From Sulfitobacter geojensis (GTDB lineage: Bacteria; Pseudomonadota; Alphaproteobacteria; Rhodobacterales; Rhodobacteraceae), in NCBI RefSeq assembly GCF_000622325.1, contig NZ_JASE01000005.1, positions 434,001 through 498,000 of the forward strand: a DNA stretch of 64,000 nt, given 5' to 3'. Shown in pieces: positions 17,818 to 25,507 of the stretch. Below the pieces are notes generated by a model that was given only the letters and a program-made list of their open reading frames with translations, was not told where the DNA came from and did not search any database. Each line of letters begins with the position of its first letter. The first letter of the stretch is position 1. Position numbers and translations under genes: made by a program.

Positions 17818-18030
17818 ATGTCCATCATGTACAACAAAGACCCCTTCATCACCGCACAAGTCATCGACCTTGTCCTGCGCGAACGCGATTGCTCTCTGTC
17901 GGCACGCGAATGGAAGCATCGCCTTGCCGGCTATGGTTATGCGATCAAAGACACCGACCACGGTCAGATTGTTGAAACGCTGCCGCACCACGTAGAGGTT
18001 GGCGTTCTGCCGGCAGAAGTAAGCGCCTGA
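17818..18030 (+). CDS. small conserved protein, function unknown
   Basis: The 70 residues begin MSIMYNKDPFITAQVIDLVL and show no membrane segment or signal. Composition is normal, with a region SAREWKHRLAGYGYAIKDTDHG that looks folded. AGGAT lies about nine bases before ATG 17818. It is a single gene between two hairpin-flanked units and faces the LOG gene. It resembles short hypothetical proteins common in roseobacters; I do not recognise a domain. An in-frame extension to 17734 reads through the promoter region and is unlikely. Confidence 0.65.
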   Translation: MSIMYNKDPFITAQVIDLVLRERDCSLSAREWKHRLAGYGYAIKDTDHGQIVETLPHHVEVGVLPAEVSA

Positions 18031-18053
18031 AGCTGATCCTTTCGGGGCTTTGC

Positions 18054-18899
18054 CTATCTGCCGGGAACACTGTCCCGCGCGGTCGGGGCGTCCCAGTTTT
18101 CAATCAGCTCCATCGCTTCTTTTGCGCTGTCGACAAACCGGAAGAGGTTCAGATCTTCGGCTGAAATGGTGCCGGCATCGGCTAGCGCATCCCAGTTGAT
18201 AATCTTTTGCCAAAACGCCTTGCCGAACAGTAGGAAGGGCACCCGCTGCATCCGGCCTGTTTGGATCAGTGTCAGCGCTTCGAACAATTCGTCCATGGTG
18301 CCGAAACCACCGGGAAACACACAGATCGCTTTCGCCCGCATCAGGAAATGCATCTTGCGGATCGCGAAGTAGTGAAAGTTGAAACACAGCTCCGGCGTGA
18401 CGTATTCGTTTGGTGCCTGTTCAAACGGCAATACGATGTTCAGCCCGATGGAACGCCCGCCCGCGTCGATTGCGCCGCGATTGCCTGCTTCCATCACCCC
18501 CGGTCCACCGCCCGTGACGATCACGTCCTCGGTGCCGCCGCCAGCCATTGATTTCAATGTCATAAGCCGTGAAAACTCGCGGGTCTCGTCATAGAACTTT
18601 GACAGGTCGGCCAAGGTTTTGGTGCGGGCCGTGTCCTTTTTCGCAGGTTCGGGAATACGCGCACCGCCGAACAGCACGATGGTTGATGTGATCCCTTCGG
18701 CGTCCAGCATCATTTCGGGCTTAAGCAATTCCAACTGCAACCGGACGGGGCGCAACTCCTCGCGGCACATGAATTCCTGATCAGTGAACGCCAGTTGATA
18801 GGCCGACGCGCGGGTTTGTGGCGTATCGGGGGCCGCTTGGGCGGCGGTGCGATCCGTTTTTGCATCGCGCAGGGGATGGCGGCGTTGGTCGTCTTTCAT
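18054..18899 (-). CDS. LOG-family protein (TIGR00730-type nucleotide phosphoribohydrolase)
   Basis: Protein of 281 residues with the Rossmann-like LOG fold. Signature motifs are VIVTGGGPGVMEAGNRGA and CVFPGGFGTMDELFEALTLIQ (PGGxGTxxE), which bind and cleave nucleoside 5'-monophosphates such as cytokinin riboside phosphates. About 75 residues precede the fold core, longer than minimal LOG proteins; this is the longer bacterial type. GGAGAG stands before the ATG. It is monocistronic and convergent with the 70-residue gene. Confidence 0.88.
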   Translation of the reverse strand: MKDDQRRHPLRDAKTDRTAAQAAPDTPQTRASAYQLAFTDQEFMCREELRPVRLQLELLKPEMMLDAEGITSTIVLFGGARIPEPAKKDTARTKTLADLSKFYDETREFSRLMTLKSMAGGGTEDVIVTGGGPGVMEAGNRGAIDAGGRSIGLNIVLPFEQAPNEYVTPELCFNFHYFAIRKMHFLMRAKAICVFPGGFGTMDELFEALTLIQTGRMQRVPFLLFGKAFWQKIINWDALADAGTISAEDLNLFRFVDSAKEAMELIENWDAPTARDSVPGR

Positions 18900-19136
18900 G
18901 GAACTCTCCGAAAATAGGTTGGCGTCAGGGTGGCGTGGTTATGGCCGACTTGCAAGATACCGCGCGAAGCCGAGAAGCTAGGAGGATTTCACAATCAATC
19001 AAGTTCCCGACACCGTTTGCCGATCGATCAATCGGGCGTTCTTGCCGTATCGTTCGGGCAAAAGACGCTGAATGATTGCACTGACACGGCCCTGAGGATA
19101 AAGCGGGGGAAAGTTTTTGCATCAGGAGCAACCGCC

Positions 19137-19964
19137 ATGTCCAACGCCCAACTTGAGACCGCCATCGAAGCTGCATGGGACGCCCGTGACCAGATTACCT
19201 CCGCGACGACTGGTGAAGCCCGCGATGCGATTGAGGATACGTTGAATGCGCTGGATAGCGGTGCGCTGCGTGTCGCTGAGAAACAGGATGACGGCAGCTG
19301 GCATGTGAACCAGTGGGCCAAAAAGGCTGTTCTGCTGGGGTTCCGCATCAAGGATATGGAACATCAGGACGGTGGACCGCAAGGTGCCGGCTGGTGGGAC
19401 AAAGTTGATTCCAAGTTTAAAGGCTGGGGTGACGATCAGTGGAAGGCCGCAGGTTTTCGCGCTGTGCCTAACTGCGTCGTACGCAAGTCAGCCTATATCG
19501 CGCCTGGCGTGGTTTTGATGCCCTCGTTCGTGAACATCGGTGCATATGTTGATACCGGCACAATGGTGGACACTTGGGCGACTGTCGGCTCCTGCGCACA
19601 GATCGGCAAAAACGTACACCTGTCCGGCGGTGTGGGTATCGGCGGCGTTCTGGAGCCGATGCAAGCCGGCCCGACAATTATTGAAGACAACTGTTTCATC
19701 GGGGCGCGGTCGGAAGTCGTCGAGGGTTGTATCGTGCGCGAAGGATCGGTGCTGGGCATGGGTGTTTTCATCGGCCAGTCGACCAAGATTCTGGACCGTG
19801 AAACCGGCGAAGTGATGTATGGCGAAGTGCCTGCAGGATCCGTTGTTGTTGCCGGTTCGATGCCGTCGAAAAACGGTGTGCATCTGTATTGCGCAGTGAT
19901 CGTGAAACGCGTGGACGAGAAAACGCGTTCCAAGACTTCGATCAACGAGTTGTTGCGCGACTAA
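19137..19964 (+). CDS. dapD: 2,3,4,5-tetrahydropyridine-2,6-dicarboxylate N-succinyltransferase
   Basis: Enzyme of the succinylase branch of diaminopimelate/lysine synthesis. The 275 residues have an N-terminal helical domain (1-100) and a left-handed beta-helix of hexapeptide repeats (about 105-240: [23 protein letters not shown] and following). ATG 19137 has AGGAGC upstream; longer frames start in non-conserved sequence. dapE lies 3.4 kb away on the same strand, so the pathway genes are near each other but not in one operon. Confidence 0.95.
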   Translation: MSNAQLETAIEAAWDARDQITSATTGEARDAIEDTLNALDSGALRVAEKQDDGSWHVNQWAKKAVLLGFRIKDMEHQDGGPQGAGWWDKVDSKFKGWGDDQWKAAGFRAVPNCVVRKSAYIAPGVVLMPSFVNIGAYVDTGTMVDTWATVGSCAQIGKNVHLSGGVGIGGVLEPMQAGPTIIEDNCFIGARSEVVEGCIVREGSVLGMGVFIGQSTKILDRETGEVMYGEVPAGSVVVAGSMPSKNGVHLYCAVIVKRVDEKTRSKTSINELLRD

Positions 19965-19997
19965 GCATAGGACTTTTCAAAATCGCCGTATCGCGCT

Positions 19998-20027
19998 AGG
20001 GCTGCTTTTCAACTGAAAGGCGGCCCT
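19998..20027 (+). terminator. hairpin after dapD that includes the next gene's ribosome binding site
   Basis: The arms AGGGCTGCTTTTC and GAAAGGCGGCCCT pair over 13 positions (two G-U pairs) around the loop AACT, and TTT follows. This resembles a terminator for dapD. The ATG of the next gene is five bases away, and its best Shine-Dalgarno (GAAAGG, 20015-20020) is in the right arm, so the same hairpin may limit translation of that gene. Confidence 0.6.
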
Positions 20028-20031
20028 TTCC

Positions 20032-20370
20032 ATGTCAGACGATAAAAAACCCAAGAAACCGTCACGTCAGCAGGTGTTTACCCTGCTGGTACAGATCGGC
20101 CGCAAAGACGGTGACGGTCTGCCAGACAAAGCGACCGGCGCGGCGTTGATGTGCTTTGCCTCTGGCATCGACGAAGCGGAAGCGGTGCGTGAAACCGTAG
20201 CGATCCTGAAACAGGCCGACACTAACCCGCTGGATGTGACCGGCTATGGCACCTTGGCCGAGCGCGAAGAAGAAGGTCACGAGATCGACGATGAAGAACG
20301 CGCATTGATGCAGCGGGCTTTGGACGAAAATTCGGTCATTATCGCGCAGATGACGCCCTTTTTCGACTAG
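20032..20370 (+). CDS. conserved hypothetical protein
   Basis: The 112 residues are highly charged, starting MSDDKKPKKPSRQQVFTLLV, with predicted helices and no signal or membrane segment. The pattern (lysine-rich start, then a helical acidic body ending IIAQMTPFFD) resembles a small conserved alphaproteobacterial family without assigned function. The reading frame is clean and follows dapD by 67 bases, separated by a hairpin that overlaps its ribosome site. Its 3' end overlaps the convergent Hint gene by four bases. Confidence 0.7.
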   Translation: MSDDKKPKKPSRQQVFTLLVQIGRKDGDGLPDKATGAALMCFASGIDEAEAVRETVAILKQADTNPLDVTGYGTLAEREEEGHEIDDEERALMQRALDENSVIIAQMTPFFD

Positions 20371-21461
20371 GCTGCACGCCGGCGCGCCAGATGGATCGCG
20401 TCATACCAGCGCAAAACGTGATGCGCGGGGCGCGGATGTTCGGGCAGCAGGGCGCGGTCGAAACTGTGCAAAAGACTGCTTTGCAGATGATGTTCCTGCC
20501 GCCGGATGCGCCCGACGTAGATGCTTTCGACAAATGTACCGGCCGCTAGCAATGTTTCGTGGCGGGGCAATAATAGCTGGCTGTATGTGATCATCGGGCC
20601 GCAAGGTTCGGTCAGCGCGGCAAAGCCGTTGACCAAATGGCGGGCAGGCACCAGCACAGCCTCTTGGCTGAACAGATACTCCACCTCCGGCCCGTCGATG
20701 ATCAAACGCTGGTCGGGGGCAACAATGATATCCTGTTGCAGCCCGAAGTAAGGGGCGCGCAGGCGGATCGGGCGGAAACTGCCACGCGCCGGAACCGTCC
20801 GTTTAAGACGTTGTAAAACGGGAACCACGCCATCATCACGTGTCATCACAGTATCGCCGCGCCTTAAATCTGACGCAGGTTTATACCCCCAAGGGGTCGC
20901 CAGTGGCGTGGCGGGCAGAAGCGTGGGCATCGGGCCAATCGGCTCAATCTGATCCGACAAGGCGGCGAAGATCATGTCGGAGGCAAAGGTTTGATCATTG
21001 CGTCCCAGCATCAGGTCACGAATGTCGTCGAGGGACAGCGCGCGCGGATTGTCGATGTAGACACTGCGAACTTCTGTTTCCTCGGGTTTTTCAAGGGTCA
21101 TGCGGCCCCAGTTTGACGCGACATCCCAAGAATAGGTAATGCGCACGACATCGGTGCGGCCCGCTTCGGCATGCTGGATGGCGGCATGTGAAATTTCGTC
21201 GTCCTGCACTTGAACCATCGCGATTCCGCCGCCCGGAATGGCCTGAAAAGTCAGGCTGCGCAGCTTGGGAAACGTGTTCTTATAGCCGAACAAAACTTGC
21301 GGGCGTCCGTCCGCTGACAGGCGTGTTTCAAACATGATGCTGCCTTGGGACAGCACGGTATTCGGGTTATCTGCCAAAAGCGGCGCGTCTTTCTTGTCGC
21401 AGCCCAATCCGCGCAGGGACAGCCGCCGGTCCTGATGATCACATAGCGCCAGCCACGTCAT
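20367..21461 (-). CDS. Hint-domain protein with degenerate autoprocessing site
   Basis: The 364 residues have an N-terminal beta-rich half (1-175) of unknown fold and a Hedgehog/intein (Hint) half from about residue 180 (LATPWGYKPASDLRRGDTVMTRDDG). Compared with the adjacent Hint protein, the nucleophilic cysteine is missing, the block-B histidine is replaced (APDQRLII against SPLHRVLI), and only one histidine of the later pair remains (LLLPRHETL). Self-cleavage is therefore unlikely. The ATG follows the upstream Hint gene by one base, so they form a two-gene unit. The partner role is unknown. Confidence 0.75.
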   Translation of the reverse strand: MTWLALCDHQDRRLSLRGLGCDKKDAPLLADNPNTVLSQGSIMFETRLSADGRPQVLFGYKNTFPKLRSLTFQAIPGGGIAMVQVQDDEISHAAIQHAEAGRTDVVRITYSWDVASNWGRMTLEKPEETEVRSVYIDNPRALSLDDIRDLMLGRNDQTFASDMIFAALSDQIEPIGPMPTLLPATPLATPWGYKPASDLRRGDTVMTRDDGVVPVLQRLKRTVPARGSFRPIRLRAPYFGLQQDIIVAPDQRLIIDGPEVEYLFSQEAVLVPARHLVNGFAALTEPCGPMITYSQLLLPRHETLLAAGTFVESIYVGRIRRQEHHLQSSLLHSFDRALLPEHPRPAHHVLRWYDAIHLARRRAA

Positions 21462-21462
21462 T

Positions 21463-23043
21463 TTAGGCCACCTTGGCGGCGCGCAGCAGGTCCGCCTCGT
21501 AACGCTTCAGAGTGCGGCGGGCCGCAGGGGAATAACCCTGGCCGGTTTCAGGATCAATTTCAGGAAAGATCGCGCAGATTTCGTCGACGATTTCGCGTTC
21601 AAAGCTTTTGGTGGTCTGCGGACCAGGAAGGAAGCTTTCTGTCTCCAGCCCTTCGGAAAACACAACTTGATGGCGATCAAACAACAGATGAACATAGGTC
21701 ACCTCGCCCCCTGCGCGCCGGCGCACAGAGCGGTCATTGACCAGATCTCGCGCTGCGATCAGCACTTCAGCTTCGCCAAACAACAGTTCGGCCAGATTGT
21801 CGCGGATCAAAACGCGATGCAGCGGCGAAACCAGCAAATCGCGGTGCATGCCAAAGGTATTTGCGCGGATGTGTATCGGGGCGAAATCGCCGGTCGCGGC
21901 AACTTCGCGTGTGCCGATCCAGCGCAGGGGCTGGGGGCCATCGTCCTGTGTCAGCACCAGGTCACCGGGCACAAGTGTTTCGGCAGGGCGCTCGCCCTCC
22001 GGCGTGGCGATCATGGTGCCTGCGACAAAGCACGGGACACCGGTTGCGTTGACAAACCCTACATCCGTGTCGATGCCATTGTCGATCGTATAGGTGAAGT
22101 TGAAGTTTTCGACATCGCCATCACCGGTTACGGTAAAAGTGCCATCGGCGTTCAGTTCGACGGTTTGACCGGTCGGAAGAGTGATCGTGTCCCCCGCCAC
22201 GACATCAACGCCGTTGATCTGCGTAATGGTCAGGCTGCCGGGGCCATTGTTGATGTCATTGGCCAGCACGTCGATAACTTTGTCGCCATCGGGGAACAGA
22301 TCAATGTTATCCGACAGGGCGACCAGACCGGTTTGTACGGAATCGCCTGCGATCAGCAGATTTGAGTCATAATTGGTATCAGACACGTCCGCGATTGCGA
22401 TGCGGATGGAATTTGTCTCGCCGGCGTTCACGTTCATCGTGAGCGTTAGCGTGATGGTAAAGCCGTCCATCTCGGTGTTGAAGTCGTCATTCTGGTTGTT
22501 GACGTACATGTTGATATTGTTGGTGGTGTTGACGTTGCCGGGATCAACGTCGCCGTTACCGACATCCATCGGCACCAGACTGCCATTGACCCAGACGCCA
22601 ACAAAATCCTGATAGATCGAGTTTTCGAACTCGGGATATTCTTCGGACGAAAAGATAAACTGCATCGTCATGATGTCAGTGTCGGGGATAAAGTCTACGT
22701 CCAGCGTTGCCGCGTCATAGGTTCGCGCGCCGGCGGCAGAATTGTATTGGCCAAAGTTGTTTGTACCGGATGTATTCGTCGAGGTGTCGGTGTCTTGGTT
22801 TGCTTGGCCTGAGGAATTGGTAAAGTCCTGCGCGTTGCCTGTCGACATGATGACGCCAGTATCTCCGGGGGTGACGCCCGGTGCGACAGCATCACCGCCA
22901 GTATAGATGCCGGCACTGTCATTATCCCCGTAATAGGTGGCACCCGTGACAGTCACACCATTGCCAAAGATGGTTTGCGCCATTTGGGTGGCTGTGGTGC
23001 CTTCGCGCACCGTATTAATCGGAAGTTCTGATGCCGCTACCAT
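21463..23043 (-). CDS. choice-of-anchor L / Hint-domain protein
   Basis: Acidic, Asn/Thr-rich protein of 526 residues. About 10-235 match the choice-of-anchor L domain seen in secreted bacterial proteins (FIFSSEEYPEFENSIYQDFVGVWVNG). About 240-330 look like a cadherin/VCBS-like beta domain (VLANDINNGPGSLTITQING). The Hint domain starts at Cys338 (CFVAGTMIATPEGERP) and keeps the SPLHRVLI and VHLLFDRHQVV histidines, so autoprocessing is possible. No Sec signal or RTX repeats are seen; export by a type I-like route is a guess. The start ATG 23043 begins the two-gene unit. Confidence 0.8.
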   Translation of the reverse strand: MVAASELPINTVREGTTATQMAQTIFGNGVTVTGATYYGDNDSAGIYTGGDAVAPGVTPGDTGVIMSTGNAQDFTNSSGQANQDTDTSTNTSGTNNFGQYNSAAGARTYDAATLDVDFIPDTDIMTMQFIFSSEEYPEFENSIYQDFVGVWVNGSLVPMDVGNGDVDPGNVNTTNNINMYVNNQNDDFNTEMDGFTITLTLTMNVNAGETNSIRIAIADVSDTNYDSNLLIAGDSVQTGLVALSDNIDLFPDGDKVIDVLANDINNGPGSLTITQINGVDVVAGDTITLPTGQTVELNADGTFTVTGDGDVENFNFTYTIDNGIDTDVGFVNATGVPCFVAGTMIATPEGERPAETLVPGDLVLTQDDGPQPLRWIGTREVAATGDFAPIHIRANTFGMHRDLLVSPLHRVLIRDNLAELLFGEAEVLIAARDLVNDRSVRRRAGGEVTYVHLLFDRHQVVFSEGLETESFLPGPQTTKSFEREIVDEICAIFPEIDPETGQGYSPAARRTLKRYEADLLRAAKVA

Positions 23044-23346
23044 TGTCCTGCCTCACACCTTGGGACCGGATAGCAATGATCAGCACAGAATTCTGGACGC
23101 AAAGCGCCCGTGTCTGTCTTGTGGTGGTGCGGTCGGATCGGCCCTGTTTTCAGGTGCTCGGGGGACTGCGGTACTGCTGATGCCCTGCCTCGGGTCATAT
23201 TATTGACTTAATGTTAACAGGTGGCGCGGCGGCTGTTAAGCATTTCCTTCATGCGCCCCCTTGGCGCCGCGCCTTTTTCGCCACAAAAGAAGGGGGTTAT
23301 CCGGTTTTCGCCTGAAAAGGCCGCTCTTGTCTGAAAAGGAACGCCT
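23044..23346. other. divergent intergenic region with an inverted repeat
   Basis: In this region of 303 bases, between the Hint unit and dapE, I see no gene. An inverted repeat TTAACAG (23214-23220) / CTGTTAA (23233-23239) with a 12-base spacer stands near the middle, next to AT-rich sequence. CCCCCTT / AAGGGGG pair further right. It must contain promoters for both directions; no specific regulator is evident. Confidence 0.4.
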
Positions 23347-24492
23347 ATGTCGCCTGTTGATCCCGTTGCCCTTACCGCCCGATTGGTCCGCTGTGCCTCT
23401 GTAACGCCTGCGAACGCGGGTGCGTTGGAAATTTTGGAAGAGTTGCTTAGCGCGGCCGGTTTTGATTGCGCTTGGGCGGATCGCGGTGGCATTCGCAACC
23501 TGTTTGCGCGCTGGGGCAGCAAAGGGAACACGCGGTCTTTCGGATTTAACGGCCACACAGATGTTGTCCCAATCGGGAACGAAGCAGACTGGTCAATGCC
23601 GCCCTTTGGCGCTGAAATCAAAGACGGCATTATGTACGGGCGCGGCACGACCGACATGAAATCAGGCGTCGCGGCATTTGCCGCGGCTGCGGTGGATTTC
23701 GTGCGCGACACGCCCCCGGATGGATCGGTGGTGATTGCCATCACGGGTGATGAAGAGGGCGACGCGATTGACGGCACAACTGCCCTGCTTGAGCATATGC
23801 AGAACAATGGCGAACGTATGGATGTCTGTCTGGTGGGTGAACCGACCTGCCCTGATGTGATGGGCCAGATGATCAAGATCGGTCGGCGCGGATCAATGAC
23901 GGCGTGGATTGCTGTGACCGGTACGCAGGGCCATTCCGCTTACCCGCACCGCGCCAATAACCCGCTGCCTGCCATGGTTCGGCTGATGGATCGTTTGGCT
24001 TCGCATGAACTCGACGCGGGCACCGAACACTTCGATCCGTCAACCTTGGCTGTGGTGACAGTGGATACCGGAAACCCCGCGACCAATGTGATCCCTGCAT
24101 CCTGTAGCGCGGCGGTAAACATTAGGTTCAACGATAGGCATTCAGGGGAATCCTTGACCAAATGGCTTGAGGAAGAGGTGAGGAGGGTGCGGGCCGAATT
24201 CGGTGTCGAAATCGAGATGCGCATCAAGGTGTCCGGCGAAAGTTTCATCACGCCACCCGGCGCACTGTCCACGCTTGTCGCGAACGCGGTCACGGCAGAA
24301 ACGGGCGTGACACCGGAACTGTCCACAACCGGTGGCACATCAGACGCACGGTTTGTCAAAGCGCATTGTCCGGTAGTGGAATTCGGGCTGGTCGGTCAGT
24401 CGATGCATCAGGTGGATGAGCATGTTCGCGTCGATCACATCCATCAGCTCAAGTCCATTTATACACGCATCCTCAAGGACTATTTCGCGTGA
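23347..24492 (+). CDS. dapE: succinyl-diaminopimelate desuccinylase
   Basis: M20-family zinc peptidase of 381 residues that removes succinate from N-succinyl-LL-diaminopimelate in lysine and cell-wall synthesis. Metal ligands lie in [19 protein letters not shown] and ITGDEEGDA (His, Asp, and the paired Glu). The dimerisation insert ([12 protein letters not shown]) and the late histidine in [11 protein letters not shown] are present. AAAAGGAA precedes the ATG. The stop overlaps the GTG of the GNAT gene by four bases, so dapE heads a coupled trio ending with the glycosyltransferase gene. Confidence 0.95.
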   Translation: MSPVDPVALTARLVRCASVTPANAGALEILEELLSAAGFDCAWADRGGIRNLFARWGSKGNTRSFGFNGHTDVVPIGNEADWSMPPFGAEIKDGIMYGRGTTDMKSGVAAFAAAAVDFVRDTPPDGSVVIAITGDEEGDAIDGTTALLEHMQNNGERMDVCLVGEPTCPDVMGQMIKIGRRGSMTAWIAVTGTQGHSAYPHRANNPLPAMVRLMDRLASHELDAGTEHFDPSTLAVVTVDTGNPATNVIPASCSAAVNIRFNDRHSGESLTKWLEEEVRRVRAEFGVEIEMRIKVSGESFITPPGALSTLVANAVTAETGVTPELSTTGGTSDARFVKAHCPVVEFGLVGQSMHQVDEHVRVDHIHQLKSIYTRILKDYFA

Positions 24493-24905
24493 GTGTAACG
24501 ATCGCCCTAACGGATGATATCGAAGCATGTCGCACGCTGCGCCGCGTGGTGTTTGTAGATGAACAAGGCGTGTCAGAAGCGGATGAAATCGATGATCTGG
24601 ACGATGTTTGCCTGCATCTGCTTGCGGTCGAAAATGACATTCCGGTCGGAACTGCGCGGGTTCATATCACCAAGGGTTTGGCGAAGATCGGTCGTGTTTG
24701 CGTGCTGAAATCCCATCGAGGCACGGGGTTGGGGGCGTCCTTGATCCGCAAGGCGCTGGATGTGTCACGGGGCAAAGCAGCGCAGGCCAAGCTCGGGGCA
24801 CAGACCCACGCCATCGGGTTTTACGAAGCATTGGGGTTCACGGTCAGCGGCCCGATTTTTGACGATGCCGGCATTCCACACCGCAACATGGTGCGTGACC
24901 TATGA
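24489..24905 (+). CDS. GNAT-family N-acetyltransferase
   Basis: The 138 residues show the acetyl-CoA pyrophosphate loop in [24 protein letters not shown] and a C-terminal [12 protein letters not shown], both standard GNAT elements. The N-terminal [22 protein letters not shown] matches the ElaA/YjgM-like subgroup. The start is GTG 24489 inside the dapE stop (GTGA). The substrate is unknown. Translational coupling to dapE and the following glycosyltransferase is clear, but shared function need not follow. Confidence 0.85.
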   Translation: MSVTIALTDDIEACRTLRRVVFVDEQGVSEADEIDDLDDVCLHLLAVENDIPVGTARVHITKGLAKIGRVCVLKSHRGTGLGASLIRKALDVSRGKAAQAKLGAQTHAIGFYEALGFTVSGPIFDDAGIPHRNMVRDL

Positions 24906-25480
24906 AGGGCACATTGATCATCATGGTCAAAGAGCCGCGGCCCGGCCGCGTGAAAACCCGCCTTGGTCGCGACATTGGCCTTACTGCATCAGCGTGGTGG
25001 TTTCGCCATCAAACGCGCCGCCTTTTAAGGCGGTTGCGTGATCCGCGTTGGGATATTGTGCTGGCCGTCAGTCCCGACCGCGAAGGGATGCAAAGTCGCG
25101 TCTGGCCACAGGAGTTACAGCGTCGCCCGCAAGGGCGCGGTGATCTGGGCGCGCGCATGGCGCGGGTGCTGGGGCAGGTGCCCCGGGGACCTGCCTGTTT
25201 GATCGGTGCCGACATCCCCGCCATCACCCGCAAGGAAATTGCACAAGGGTTCGCGGCGCTGGGCAATCACGATGCGGTGTTCGGACCCGCACCGGACGGC
25301 GGTTTCTGGTTGATCGGCCTGAAGCATCCCCGCCGCCAACCACCGCATTTCTTCAAGAATGTGCGCTGGTCCAGCGAAAACGCACTGGCAGATAGCATCG
25401 CGACCCTGCCGGATCACCGCATTGCCCGCATCGCGACCCTGCGGGATGTAGATACGGCTGACGATTTGCCCATGACGTAG
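24902..25480 (+). CDS. TIGR04282/DUF2064 family glycosyltransferase
   Basis: The 192 residues begin [21 protein letters not shown], the family nucleotide-binding start with its KT(R)L element. LIGADIPAI is the metal-binding DxD-like site, and APDGGFWLIGL is the sugar-phosphate site. Members include proteins linked to arsenosugar synthesis, but no arsenic genes are nearby. The ATG overlaps the GNAT stop by four bases. The acceptor and donor are unknown. Confidence 0.82.
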   Translation: MKGTLIIMVKEPRPGRVKTRLGRDIGLTASAWWFRHQTRRLLRRLRDPRWDIVLAVSPDREGMQSRVWPQELQRRPQGRGDLGARMARVLGQVPRGPACLIGADIPAITRKEIAQGFAALGNHDAVFGPAPDGGFWLIGLKHPRRQPPHFFKNVRWSSENALADSIATLPDHRIARIATLRDVDTADDLPMT

Positions 25481-25507
25481 GCCATGCCGCGTGATACGTC
25501 CGGCAGT

